A DNA stretch of 64,000 bases from Euphorbia lathyris (GCF_963576675.1 NC_088916.1:78695501-78759500), one strand, 5' to 3'; shown: positions 47,090 to 59,687, numbered from the stretch's first letter. Notes: generated from the sequence alone by a model not told the origin. A program made the numbers and translations.

Positions 47090-47787
47090 GATGTTTGGAA
47101 AAAAAGTTCTGAACTTAGTGTCTAGAAATGGTAAGAAAATCAGAGATAGTTCTGATAAAGATAAAAAGAAAGTGACAGAAAACTGAACCTCTAGAACCTA
47201 TTTATAAAATCCTAGGATAAAAAGAGGTGTTGTTTTTGAAATGAAAATGCATGAAACAAACCTCTTAAAAATGAAAAAACTCAATTTTTCGTTTCTGAAG
47301 AGTTGCATCTGCTGGAAAAAAGGGTTAATTTGGTCATAATTTCCCTGTGTCGCGACCGAGGATTCTGACCCGCGGTCGCGACACGCTGATTTCCCTGCGG
47401 AAATCAGTTGTCAAAACTCCAAATTTCTGATCCTCTACCGAGAATCCTCATCCTTGGTAAGTTCAGAAATTTTCCTTTCAATTTTTAATCAGAATTCTCA
47501 ACTGAGAATCTGAAATCCTCTACAAGTCCAGAAATTTTCCTGGCTGCTAGTTATACCCAAATTCTCAACTGAGAATTTTAAATTCTCTATAAGTTCAGAA
47601 ATTTCTTACCTCCTTAAGAATTCTATATATGTGAATTCTCAACTGAGAATTTCAAATTCTCAACTGAGAATCACTGAATTTTCTATTTCTCATGAAATTC
47701 CAAAAAATTAATTAAAATCATGACTCGAATATATTTTTCTATATCTGAAATTCTAATAAAATGATATAATCTAAAACAAAATAAAAT

Positions 47788-47818
<31 letters not shown>

Positions 47819-47853
47819 TAAATAAAAACTAACTATTAGAAAAATAAAATGAT
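47090..47853 (-). repeat. Spacer with ATTCTCAACTGAGAAT palindrome array
   Basis: Near-palindromic ATTCTCAACTGAGAAT or close variants recur around 47497, 47560, 47637 and 47658, with GAGAATC and AGAAATTTTC words between. A GC-rich GTCGCGACCGAGG/CCGCGGTCGCGACAC pair lies at 47347-47388. 47770-47830 is an AAAATAAA repeat. Confidence 0.6.
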
Positions 47854-50800
47854 TTATATGTCAGGCAATCTTGTTACGAAATTAGTTCCTATTTCGGAGA
47901 TATTTTCGTAATAGATTTTACATCGATTACCGTTAACTTTAAAACGATTACCGTTGGTTTCCTCAAGTTCCAAAGAACCATAGTCGAATGTTTTGACGAC
48001 TAAATACGGTCCGGCCCATCTGGACTTAAGTTTTCCTGGAAATATACGAAGCCGTGAATTAAATAACAACACCTTATCTCCAACATTAAAGTGTTTAACT
48101 TTGATCTTGGCATCGTGCCATTTTTTCACTTTCTCTTTATAAATCCTCGCATTCTCATATGATAAATGACGTAACTCATCTAACTCATTCAAATTGAGCA
48201 AACGTTTCTTTCCTGCTTGTTGTAAATCAAAATTAAGTTTTCTAATAGCCCAATAGGCTTTATGTTCTAATTCAACTGGTAAATGACATGCTTTTCCATA
48301 TACTAAACGATATGGAGTCATTCCTATTGGTGACTTAAATGCAGTACGGTATGCCCATAGCGCATTATTGAGTTTTTATGAGCAATCTTTTCTTGATGAC
48401 GAAACAGTTTTCTCTAGAATCCATTTGAGTTCTCTATTTGAGATCTCCGCCTAACCATTTGACTAAGGATGGTATGGCGTTGACACGCGGTGGCGTACTC
48501 CATATTTTTTCATAAGCATATCAAAATTTCGATTTATGAAATGGGTACCGCCATCACTAACAACGTATCTAGGACAACCGAATCTACAAAATAAATCATC
48601 AAGAAAAGTAATAACTACTTTAGAATCATTCGTAGGGGTTGCAATTGCTTCAACCCACTTCGAAACATAATCAACGGCTATTAATATGTAAGTTTTACCA
48701 TTGGAAGGCGGAAAAGGTCCCATGAAATCAATTCCCCACATGTCGAAGATTTCAACTTCCAACACGTTTGTGAGGGGCATCTCATCTTTCCTTCCTAAAT
48801 TTCCCGTTCTTTGGCATTTATCACAACGAGTAATAAATGAACCAACGTCCTTAAACATTGTAGGCCAAAAGAAACCACATTCTAATATTTTAGCTACCGT
48901 TTTATTAACTCCATTATGTCCTCCATACGAGCTGGAATGACATTCTGTTATTATAGATTCATATTCATTTTCTCCAATACATCTCCTAATTATCCCGTCA
49001 CCACATGATTTGAATAGAAAGGGATCTTCCCAAAAATATTGTTTAATATCGAAGAAAAATTTCTTCCTCTGTTGGGGAGATAATCCTTCCGGAACGATAT
49101 CGGTTGCAAGATAATTAGCAAAATCTGCATACCATGGTGACATGATACTTTCTACATGATAGAGATGTTCATCGGGGAAATCATCTCGTATACCGACAGT
49201 TTCACCTATAGGGCCGTTTTCATCTTCTAGTCTCGATAGATGATCGGCGACAAGGTTTTCTACCCCCTTTTTGTCTTTAATTTCTATATCAAATTCTTGT
49301 AACAACAAAACCCATCTAATCAGACGCGGTTTTGCATCTTTCTTAGCAAACAGATAACGTAAAGCTGCGTGATCTGTATAAATAATAACTTTAGATCCTA
49401 ACAAGTATGACCTAAACTTATCACATGTAAATACTACGGCTAACATCTCTTTTTCTGTTGTTCTGTAATTTAATTGTGCACCGGACAATGTATGACTTGC
49501 ATAATAAATAACATGTAATTTTTTATCATTTCTTTGACCTAAAACACATCCTACTGCTAGGTCACTTGCATCACACATGATTTCAAAAGGCAAATCCCAA
49601 TCGGGTTTAGCAATTATGGGCGCACTGACTAAGGCTGTTTTCAATGTTTCAAAAGCTTTAATACAATCTTCATTAAAGTCGAAGGTTGAATCCTTCATAA
49701 GTAAATTAGTAAGTGGTTTGGAAATCACAGGAAAGTTTTTTATAAATCTTCTGTAAAAACCTGCATGTCCTAGAAAAGATCTTACTCCCTTGACAGTTGT
49801 TGGTGGGGGTAATTTTTCTATTACTGAAGTCTTTGCTCTATCCACTTCTAATCCTTTTTCAGATATTTTATGACCTAAACCAATTCCTTCGTCGACCATG
49901 TAATGACATTTTTCCCAATTTAATACCAAATTCGTTTCTTCGCATCTAGAAAGAACTCTATCTAAGTTTTTTAAACATGCATCAAAAGAATCTCCATAAA
50001 CTGAAAAATCATCCATAAATACTTCCATGATATCTTCGATGAAATCATTAAAAATTGCAGTCATGCAACGTTGAAAAGTTGCTGGTGCATTACATAAACC
50101 AAAAGGCATTCTTCTATATGCAAATGTTCCATAAGGACATGTGAAGGTTGTTTTATCTTGGTCATCCGGGTAAATATATATTTGAAAGAATCCGGAATAA
50201 CCATCAAGAAAATAATAAAATGCATGACCGGCTATCCTTTCGATCATTTGATCGATGAAAGGTAAAGGAAAATGATCTTTCCTAGTTGCCTTATTTAGGT
50301 TCCTATAATCTATACAAACCCTCCAACCGGTGGTGGTTCGCGTAGGTATTAATTCACCTTCATCATTCCTCACTACAGTTATACCTCCCTTTTTGGGTAC
50401 ACAATGGATTGGACTAACCCATTCACTATCCGAAATAGGATAAATGATTCCATTGTCTAAAAGTTTAGTAATCTCATTTTTGACTACTTCTTTCATGTTC
50501 GGATTTAAACGTCTTTGTCTATCCACTTTAGGTGGCTTATCTTCTTCTAAGTGAATCCTATGCATTACAATACTAGGATTAATCCCTTTTAAATCTGAAA
50601 TCTGCCATCCCATACTTCCTATTCTATTTCTAACAACTTCTTTCAATTTTTCTTCTTGATTTTCTGTTAATTTGTTAGAGATGGTTATAGGTAGAGTGTC
50701 ACTTCCGCCTAGGAAAGTGTATCTCAGATGGTTTGGTAGTTCTTTAAGTTCTAATTTAGGTGGAACTATTACTGAAGGCGGAACTGGTCCATCTTCTCGA

Positions 50801-53121
50801 ATCAAAGGCTCTGGGTCCTTATCTTCTAATTCTTCGCCCATTACAGGTTCTATTATTTCTTCTCTTTGAACAATGTCATTAACACATTCTTCAATTAAAT
50901 CAAGCTTCATACAAGCGAAATCCTCCATAGGATATTTCATCGCTTGATTTATATCGAACTCGATCTTATCGTCACCTATTCGTAAAACTACTTTTCCTTC
51001 CGACACATCAACTAGAGCGCGTCCCGTGTTCATGAATGGTCTACCAAAGATTAGTGGACAATTAGCATCATAAGCAAAATCTAAGATAACAAAATCAGTA
51101 GGAAAAATAAATTTGTCAACTTTTACCAAAACGTCTTCAATTATACCATATGGTCTTTTAGTGGATTGATCCGCTAATTGCAAAACCATATTGGTACGCT
51201 TGATGTCTTCTTCTAATCCTAATTTCTCAAAAATAGACAATGGCATCAAGTTTATACTAGCTCCTAAATCGCAAAGACAACTTGGGAATTCCATATTTCC
51301 CAAAGTACACGGAATGGTAAAGCATCCGGGACCTTTGAGTTTAGTAGGCAATTTGCTTGATACTATCGAACTACAATCTTCAGAAAGTGAAATGGATGAA
51401 ATTCCTTCCCAACTAATCTTTTTTGAAATTAAATCTTTCAAGAATTTTCCATAATTAGGAATTTGCGTAATTGCATCCATGAATGTTAAATTTATATGCA
51501 AATTTTTAAGTTTGTCTAAAAATGATAAAAGTTGTTTATCATGGTCCTTATTTCGGACCCTGTGTGGAAAAGGTGGCTTTGGTACAAAAGGTTTTGGATT
51601 AGAGTCAATTGACGTATCCTTTTGTTTCAACGTATCTTCTTTGGATTTTGGTAAATCATTTCCAGGTAAAGTTGAATTTCCGGGCATTTCCGGACCTAAG
51701 TAGTTTTTCCCCGAACGAAGAGTGATAGCCTTAACATGCTCTTTCAGATTTTCTTCCATTTGGCTGGGAAGACTTCCCTCTTTGCGGGATGAAATTGATT
51801 TAGCAAGTTGTCCAATTTGAACCTCCAAATTATGGATGCTAGATGATTGGTTTTTGATAAGCTGGTCGAATTTATTTTTGATCCGTTTAAAACCATCGTC
51901 TTGATTACTTACCTTTCCATTCATAGCATCTATAAATTTGTCGATTTTTGAAGATAAAGTGCTAATCGTATCTCTTGTTTGATTTTGATAATTATTTATA
52001 CGATATTGATTAGCATTTGCATTATTATTATTATTACCATCTTTCCAGTTAAAGTTAGGATGATTTCTCCATCCAGGATTATAAGTATTAGAATAAGGAT
52101 TAGTAGTTTGGTTTTGTCCTTGGACAAAATTTACCTGTTCTATCTCATTCATACTTTCGTAGTCAATGTCTCTCTGGATCGGATCATTAGGATCGCATGG
52201 TGCCATAAATTTATCAATTTTGTGCGATAAGGCAGAAAATTGGGCTTGTAACATTGCTACAGGATCAAGATTCATTATACCTTTAACCGATGATGTACAT
52301 GAGGATGATGGCTTCGCCGTTGGTATATGTCCACGCTCTGCGGGCCACATACTGCTGTTGATTGCCATTTCCTCCAAAAGTTCTCTTGCTTGGGCGGACG
52401 TCTTCTTCATAAATAACCCTCCAGACATAGCATCTAATGAACCTCTAGTCGTAGGATTTAATCCATTATAGAATGTCTGCATTAAAAGTGCATCTGGCAA
52501 TTGGTGGTGTGGGCATAAACGTTGAAGTTCTTTAAAACGTTCCCAAGCTTCATAAAGAGTTTTATTATCATTTTGTGTAAAAGATGTCAACTCTTTGATG
52601 ACTCTTGCGGTTTTTGCTAAGGGAAAATATTTTTGTAAAAATGCTTGGGCTAATTGGTCCCAAGTTTCAAATGTTGCAGCATGCATAGAAGTTAACCAAA
52701 TTTTTGCCTTATCCTTCAAAGTGAAAGGAAAGAGGCGAAGTTTGATTGCTTCGGCTGTTACATCAGTAATTTTAAAAGTGTCACAAATTTCTAAGAAATT
52801 TGTCAAATGTGCATTAGGGTTTTCGTTAGGCAATCCATAAAACATTACGTTGTTTTGCAACATATTAAGCAAAGCAGGCTTAATTTCAAATTGATTTGCG
52901 TTTATACGGGGTCTAACTACACTATTAGTTACACCGGCCATTCCTGGCCTAGCATAATCCATAAGTGTCGGTGGATCGGCCATGATTTCTGGCTGGACTA
53001 CTTTGGTTTTTAAGGGTGTTTTGTCTTTGTTTTTGTTGTTTTTCTTGTTTTTCTTAAGTGTTCTTTCAATTTCTGGATCAAAAGGATCTGGTGGCGTGCC
53101 CGAATTTCGCGAACTGCGCAT
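47854..53121 (-). pseudogene. Athila gag-pol polyprotein, integrase broken
   Basis: From ATG 53121 the frame is open for 1552 codons to a TAG at 48463, then TAG 48451 and TAA 48376 follow in the same frame before it runs open to 47854. Order: gag (retrotransposon gag domain with [18 protein letters not shown]); a long linker rich in Asn; protease with [11 protein letters not shown] near plus 51240-51280; RT with [26 protein letters not shown] and catalytic FMDD near plus 50005; RNase H with [14 protein letters not shown]; integrase zinc finger ([11 protein letters not shown]...CDKCQRTG); and the first two DDE aspartates ([17 protein letters not shown]). The three stops cluster within about 90 bp around the third DDE residue (SNG-stop-AE). 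The tail includes the [12 protein letters not shown] motif. Everything else appears intact, so loss of function is recent. Confidence 0.92.
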
Positions 53122-53292
53122 GAACTTGAAATTGTTACACGAGCCAAACTACCTTCAAAACAAAATTGAAAACAAAATGTGTTATATAAACTGAAAAATA
53201 AATAAAATATAAAAATTGTATAAAAATAATGTATAAACCTACATTCGAAAATAAAATACAAAAAATAAAAATTTGTCAAAAATTTTGGCGTA

Positions 53293-53310
53293 TCCCCGGC
53301 AACGGCGCTA
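53293..53310 (-). other. Athila primer-binding site (tRNA-Asp type)
   Basis: On the coding strand TAGCGCCGTTGCCGGGGA, matching the complement of the tRNA-Asp 3' end at all but one position. It lies six bases inside the 5' LTR. Confidence 0.88.
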
Positions 53311-53316
53311 AAAACT

Positions 53317-54872
53317 TGTTGAGCGATTTCCGCAAGTGCACGGTTTCGCTTGTAGTAATAAAAATATCGATCCCACAGGGATACGTTTTTAACGAAAAAA
53401 CTTATTTTTGAATTATTAATTTCGAACTTGTTGGATTTATTATTAAATGTAAATGAAAAGTGAAAATTGGATTAATTGAATTTAGGAAATTTATTTGATT
53501 GAATTTGTGAACTTTGAGTATTTGAAAATGCTGGAATAAGATTACGTATTTAGAATAAATCGATTGTTAGAAAGATCATCTGATTTTAAGGATGAATTTT
53601 ACAAAACAGGAACATTTAGAACTTATTAGAAAAATGAATGAATTTGTTCATTTGCATTAAGCAAAGAAAACAACTTAAACTTTGTATCGATTATGATGAT
53701 GAAATAAATGACGGAACCTCTAATTAATTGGCTTTGAACGCGACAAAACCCTTTCGGGATAGTTGCCCTTACTCAAATTAAAACTCTTTCGAGATGATAA
53801 TTTTCCTAAGTGTTCAACAAAGTTTCCTTGTAATGATTTTGAATTCAAGTGCATATTAATGAAAACACCAGCCTCACTTATATTGGATTGGTTACCATAA
53901 GTGCTGCATAACGATTTGTCGAATAGAACGGACTTTATTAGATGAAATATAAATTGATACAAGTTTACAGAGAACAAGGAGCATCGAGTTCTTCGAGGGC
54001 ATGCAAGTGAAGGGCTTGATCGGTTCCGCTTCCTTGGGTTTCCTAGGAGGTTGTCAGGCTCGGGGGCGAACACTTTACTCAATCTTCTCGCTGTAACTTC
54101 GTAATAGGGATTCGGTCGGCCACTACCATGATGCAAACTAAAACTGGAACAATGTCTAAACGCTACTGAGTTGTAATTAAACTATAAACAATATGTGTAC
54201 CTCATCTTGTTTTGTACAGAATCTAATTTCTAACTCTCGAAATGTTTTTACTTAGAACTTCGACATAAGTTCTACGCTCTAATTTCTATATCTATATTAT
54301 AACATTTCATTACACTTTTTCTCAACATCAACTCTTTATTTATAGATGTTGAAGGGTTGTGTTTGAAGTGATGTATCCGTTGGTTAAGAGTCGTGTCCGT
54401 TGTGAAAGGACGTCTTTATCCACTTGAACGAACGCGTTTCTTGGATTTTCAGCATGTGTTAAATGCTCTTGGTGAATTTCTGCACTTACCGAGGATAGTA
54501 ATCCGCGGCCGTGAATGACGTAGCACTGAGCTGAGCGACGGATGAAGGGGAGAAATAGTTATACCACGCGTGTCGCGACCGCGGGTCTGGGATCCACTGT
54601 CGCGGCCCGGCAGGTTTTCTTACTTCTTGCTTTCGTTCGTGTCCTCGACTTGGCGCTTTCGATTTACATCGTCTTTGACTCCTTTTGTAGGGTTTTTCTT
54701 CTGTTTTAGATCCTTTTTCGTTCCTATTTGGATTTTACCGAACATTCAAGTACCTTGCAAGAAAGAAAGATATTCGAAAGTAAAAGTAATCTAAACAGAT
54801 ATAAACAACACGAATTTGTAATAAAAATGATATAAATATTAATGATATTTTAGGTATATTTTGAGCTTAACA
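53317..54872 (-). repeat. Athila 5' LTR (right copy)
   Basis: Partner of 40941-42497. It should carry the promoter for minus-strand transcription. It includes GC-rich palindromes near 54500 and 54568-54608. Confidence 0.92.
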
Positions 54873-57338
54873 CATCCTGACCAACTTCATATTCCCTATG
54901 GTCAACTCTGCCTCATCAGCCTCCAATTTCGAGCAAAACTTCATCTGGCACATGCTGACCTACAAACCACTCAACATGCCCGTATTTCTTATCGGTGCAT
55001 TTCAACGGAGCACAGGGAAACTCAGGATGGGCTCCCTTATCACGAGAATTCTTGAAGACCAACAGGTAAACACGGTTGGTGAAGCCGAGTCTTGGGGTAC
55101 TGAAATCACAGCGGCACTGCTGTTTGGGTTAGCATACAACCAACCTCTTAAGTCTAAGAAAGGAAAGGGGGTTGTTGAAGAGAATGAGGAAGCAGGTAAT
55201 GCTGAGGGAGGAGCACAAGCTATGTCGACCAAGAAAGGAAAGACGGTGGTGGCAAGCAAGGAGCCTGCTGATCGCACAAGGCAGGACAAAAAGAGGAAAG
55301 CTGGCCAATCAGCAAAGGATGTGAACACAACTCCTAATAAGCTAAGAATAGTATCCAGTGCGAGGAAAGCTGATGCTGAGCAAGGTCAAGAGGAACCTAA
55401 GTCAGCAGAGAAACGAAAAAGGCAAGTTGAGCCTGAAGTAGAAAGTGAGGAAACCCCTGAGCAACCTTTACAGAAAAAGAAGAAGCCTCTGGGTTAAAGC
55501 CAATCGATGCACCTCCTCTTGACTTTTTGGTCTCTGAAGACTCACACTTTGTGAGAAGTCAAGAAATTGATCTTGAGAAAACTCCTGCTGACCAAGAAGA
55601 AGAATTGGGTGATCTTGGAGGTCAGTTTGATGATGAAAGGACATATGATGTTGAGCTGTGTAAAGAAGTTGATGCTGAGCAAAACCAAACAGTTGGTACT
55701 GAGCGGGTTGAGAATCCAACTGTGCCAAGTAAGACAGTTGATGCTGAGTCCACAGAACAAGCAAGAGTTGTGGAAGATCTCAATGCTGACCTTGGGTTAA
55801 ACTCATCTTCTGAGTCCCTTGACTCCATTGCTGCTGACCCATCTCCTCCAACTCATAAGACCAGTACTGGCAAACGACTCAAGAGAAAAGCTCAAAAGTC
55901 TCCTATCATTGATCTTCTGGACGATTCTCCACTAAGGGAACCAATCTCTGCCATTACCACACTCCAGTTCCAGTTCTTCAATAATGCCATTGAACCAAAT
56001 TTGGACCAACTCAAGGAAAAGCAAGCCACTGTTTCTCAAGCTGAGGAACAAGCTAAGACTCCTGAAGATCCAATTCATGCCGAGCCAGTGCTCGAAGTTC
56101 CTGCTGCTCAAGATAAAGAGTTAGCAAAGGAAAATCCTGCTCAGGTCAGTACTGATCTACCTTCACGTTCAACTCAACTTCAGGCTGACTCTGAACAGGT
56201 CAATATCTCTACCGATCCACCTCTTCCAAATCCTTCGATGTAGAAAGAAAACCAGTCAGTTCCTGATGCTGACCTAAACAAAAGTCCAGCTGCTGACCAT
56301 GCTGACACATCTAATTCTGGACAGCACCAAACTCCTCCTCCATCCGGTGCTATTCCAATTCCGGCCGCTGAGCATCATCCTGATGGGACTTATGCTTACT
56401 TGCATGGAACTGAGTCTGGGCGAAGAATCATTGACTCAGCTCAATCACTACTTCAGGACATTAACCAATCTCATGCCGATGCTGCTGGGTCTGTCCATGT
56501 TGAGCCTCAACACATATCTTCTGTCACCCAGCTTCTATCTGAAATCAAGGGTCTCAAGGACTTACTGAGTGTCATGACATCCTTTCAATCTCAACAACTC
56601 AAGCAAGAATCAATCGTAAAGGTGGCTGAACTCCAGCTGACAATGGTCAATCATATGAACTCCCTCCAGGGCCAACTCAACACTTTGTCAGCTGCGAACT
56701 CACTCTATGCAACTTCTGCTGAGGTTAATCATCTTTTCACCCAGCTAACCTCTGAGCTGACCGGGACTCGTGAATTAGTCTCCTCCTCTTCCTAGTGTTC
56801 CATTGAGCAAATTAGCGAAGCTGTTCGCCTACTCAACTTGAGTAAAGAAGAAATGGATACTGACCAAGTCAAGACAAATAAGATTCTACAGTATTCTCAA
56901 GCCACCCTTAACCATGTCCGCTATATAAATGCCCAACGTCAGTTCTATGATTCGGCTCTGCTCAAAATGTACCATCAATCATATGCCAAGCTGACAGAAT
57001 CCATCACTTAGATCGGGAAATCACAGGAGTATCTACTGAGCATGCTAAGTGCTAATATTAGGATCCCTGTTGCCACGATGGACGATGGCATGGCTGTCTT
57101 CGACGGTCTTCGGAAGAGTACGAGTCAACTCCGAGCATACTCCGTAAAACTCACTCGTACTGTTCTTCACGAGACCTTTATTCCCCCTTCATTTGATGCT
57201 GGAAAAACAGGGGAGAAAGAACAATCTGATGGAACTCAGCAAATGGGGGAAGCATCCGGCAGTCAGCAACAAAGAACTGCCAAAGGAAAAGGCAAAGTTA
57301 ATCTTGCTCACCAAGCTCAAGTCAACAGGAAGAAATAG

Positions 57339-57903
57339 ACTGTCTAGTTTCAGTACTTGACTTGTAGTTTATCTGGCATGTTCTTTCGTATTTTGTATGC
57401 TGATAATCTATCTATTTTAAGCATCTTTTCATTCAAAACTGACTTATCTATATGCGATGCTTACTTCTTGTGCTATATGCTGATCTGTCTTAAACGAACA
57501 AACAAACAAAACTAAAAAGGTGACATACAAGCAAAATATACTCAGTACACATTTGCTTTGATACATCCTTTCATTTGCTCTGATATATGATTAAATAAGC
57601 TCTGATATAATCCTTCATAACTCTGATACCTAAACTGACCATGTATCAAACTGAGTAAAAATATGTTCCAAATTTTGAACTCTTCTGAAAACTGACCTAG
57701 GCTCATATGAATTAGATCTTAGAAGGTCTAGAATTGAACTAAGTCAGTATAGGCATGTCTTAATGTTACTCGATTAAATCTTAGAAGGTTTAGAGTTAAT
57801 AGATGCAACCCTTACGGGGGAGTAACTTCAGAAGAATGAAAGATAACTCAATCATGGGGAATCTCAAAACTGAGTTCCATTAATTAAATATTTTGCCAAC
57901 ATC
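57339..57903 (+). other. SIRE element 3' noncoding region
   Basis: AT-rich with short direct repeats such as GCTCTGATAT and TTAGAAGGTCTAGA/TTAGAAGGTTTAGA. No gene is seen. Confidence 0.5.
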
Positions 57904-57917
57904 AAAATGGGGGAGTT
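57904..57917 (+). other. Copia polypurine tract
   Basis: AAAATGGGGGAGTT lies immediately before the 3' LTR start at 57918, as expected for plus-strand priming. Confidence 0.85.
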
Positions 57918-59377
57918 TGTTGAAACACCTTTCCACATGATTTTGATTTGACAAAATTATTTAAGTTAGTCCATGATTAAGAGGCAATTAAATTGAAGTG
58001 CTTTGATTTAATTGTACTAATATGTTTGTTCAATGGTGAGTATAAGTATAAATGAAAACAGAATCAAAAAGTAAGACAGGACGAAGTCAGCATGAGAACT
58101 CAGCATAAGCTGAGTGGAGTGCAACTCAGCACAACAGAAGAAAAACAAGCTTCAGAACAAATATTTAAAAATGAAGCTGACCAAAGAAGCTGAGTGAAAC
58201 GCAAGTCCTTCTCTAAATTAAAGCTTGCAGACGAAGCTGACCACGAAAGCTGAGTAAGAGTAACTCAGAAACGAAGAACAAAAGCAATGTCAATAAAGTC
58301 AAGCTGAGTGTTTATCAGGATAGCATGAATGATCCGTTTGCTAGAAGACAAGATCTGACAACTGTCTGCACCAATAATAAAAACCTTGAAATTACGCACA
58401 GAGTCAATTTCGAGATGCATGGGTCAACTGTCCGTTAGCTAAAAGACGAACTGGCACTAGAAGACACACCTGCGGGAAGAAGACAAGCCTGACGCTTGTA
58501 GAATTCAGACGACAGGATTGGCCTGCAAATCAGAAGCTGACCAGAACAATGTCGCAAGAAAGAGCCGTTTGAATCCAACGGATAATTCCGGATTCAAATG
58601 ATTGTGTCTTCAGATTTCAACTATAAAAGGACAAGTTCATGCTTGGATCCTAAGCCGATTTTGCCAAGAAAAATACAAGAGAAAAAGAGAAAAGATACAA
58701 AGCGCATTCAAACAAGAAAAAGATCTTACACCAAACTTCCATTTCTGTGTAAAAGCTAGATTGATTTTGTAATCATCTAAAGTGTTCTTCATCTAGAAAG
58801 AACAAGTTTGTATCAATTGTAAAATTGAGAGAGTGGTGCTGAGTACTCGGTTTTAAGTACTCAGTGGTAGAGAAATCTAGGTGTTCTGTTATAGCACTTA
58901 GTAGGAGTTGAGTAGACGAATAGAGGAAGGTACTTTTGCATATTCAACTGCCTTGTAAACGGTTTGTGCTCTACCTTTAAAGAGCTCAGTATTGGATTGA
59001 AAAAGCCCGGAGGGACTCTGGGGACTAGACGTAGGCGGAGAGGCCGAACCAGGATAAGTCGTGCTGAGTAATTTCTAACTCTCTCTCAATATATCTATAT
59101 ATGTGTTGTGTGATTAAATTGCTCAGGATATGAATTGTAAAAGCTGATACTGAGTAATCTTGGTGCTGAGTTGGAAGCTGACCTCAAGTGTTAATTCTCA
59201 ACTCACAAGTAAAACAGTTCTAGTCATCATCTGACTAAATCTGTCTTATATTTCTCGACCGTGCTGACCTAAACTAAGTTAAGTAACTTAAAGAATTAAT
59301 TAAGTCAGCATTATTTAGCGAAAAAGTTACATTAGTTCCTAATCCCCCCCATTGGAACTAATCACACAGGACCAACA
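57918..59377 (+). repeat. SIRE-like copia 3' LTR
   Basis: Partner of 33207-34668, differing at roughly 45-50 positions by eye. Confidence 0.92.
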
Positions 59378-59382
59378 CAGTG

Positions 59383-59687
59383 TGCAAGCATGAATGTTGT
59401 TATCACACATATCTTTCGTGAAGGGAATCAAGCGGCGGACTCCTTGGCTCGGCACGGAACCTCCTCCGCTGGTTTAACATGGTGGCCATCGTCGCTTTCT
59501 TTCTGCAAATCATTTATTTTTTACGACATTTGTAATCTTCCACACATTCGTTTCCTCTGAACTCTTTGTACTCCTCTTCATTTTATTTATATATAAGGGT
59601 TTGGGTTTTGTTGGCGTCTAGGGTGCCGACCTAGTCGGGATGTCAGACCTAATTTAACCCTCGTCCCAATTTTCATAAAAAAAAAAA
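59383..59687 (+). pseudogene. LINE RNase H domain, second half, and 3' UTR
   Basis: Resumes the frame broken at 33206: THIFREGNQAADSLARHG supplies the closing H and D motif, and the frame ends RFL-stop at 59558-59560. The 3' UTR includes GGTGCCGACCTAGTCGGGAT and ends in 12 A. The same UTR motif appears on the minus strand of the LINE at 62400-62450, so both belong to one family. Confidence 0.85.

Larger units (their letters stand above)
40936..54877 (-). mobile_element. Athila-type Ty3/gypsy retrotransposon, about 13.9 kb
   Basis: The element is 40941-54872, flanked by CATCC at 40936-40940 and 54873-54877. LTRs are 1557 and 1556 bp (TGTTGAGCG...CTTAACA on plus), with about 15 differences by eye (about 1%). 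Coding is on the minus strand: tRNA-Asp-type primer site at 53293-53310, gag-pol 53121 to 47854, then two env-like ORFs. The primer site, the DLGA protease, the large size and ORFs after pol place it in the Athila/Tat group. It lies inside the env-like ORF of the SIRE element. Confidence 0.93.
40295..57338 (+). pseudogene. Env-like ORF of the SIRE element, split by Athila
   Basis: ATG 40295 opens 215 codons to 40940. After the Athila insertion the frame resumes at 54878. A shift in the A-rich run near 55478-55487 moves it into the frame that ends at 57338, which carries in-frame TAG codons at 56241, 56793 and 57009. The full reading would be about 1,000 residues. The N-terminal part has the composition and spacing of the plant 'putative transposon protein' domain (FSPSF, TYPRLVREFYSNL, VYNCVKN; later MVNSASSASNFEQNF). 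The middle is acidic and Lys-rich with repeated AD/AE dipeptides. The C-terminal third looks coiled-coil (SVTQLLSEIKGLKDLL, LTMVNHMNSLQGQLNTL). No clear signal peptide or transmembrane segment is seen, so 'env-like' refers to position and lineage only. Confidence 0.75.
33202..59382 (+). mobile_element. SIRE-like Ty1/copia retrotransposon with env-like ORF
   Basis: The element is 33207-59377, flanked by CAGTG at 33202-33206 and 59378-59382. LTRs are 1462 and 1460 bp (TGTTG...CAACA). Without the nested Athila element its length is about 12.2 kb. Order: 5' LTR, primer site, gag-pol (34733-39786), spacer, a long env-like ORF (40295-57338, interrupted), 3' noncoding region, polypurine tract and 3' LTR. 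Large size, a gag with several zinc knuckles and an extra ORF after pol are features of the SIRE/Maximus lineage. By-eye LTR divergence is about 3%. Stops and a frameshift make it defective. Confidence 0.9.

Noticed and set aside
40295..57338. True viral envelope gene in the SIRE element
   Set aside because: No signal peptide, fusion peptide or clear membrane anchor is visible. Only the position after pol supports the name.
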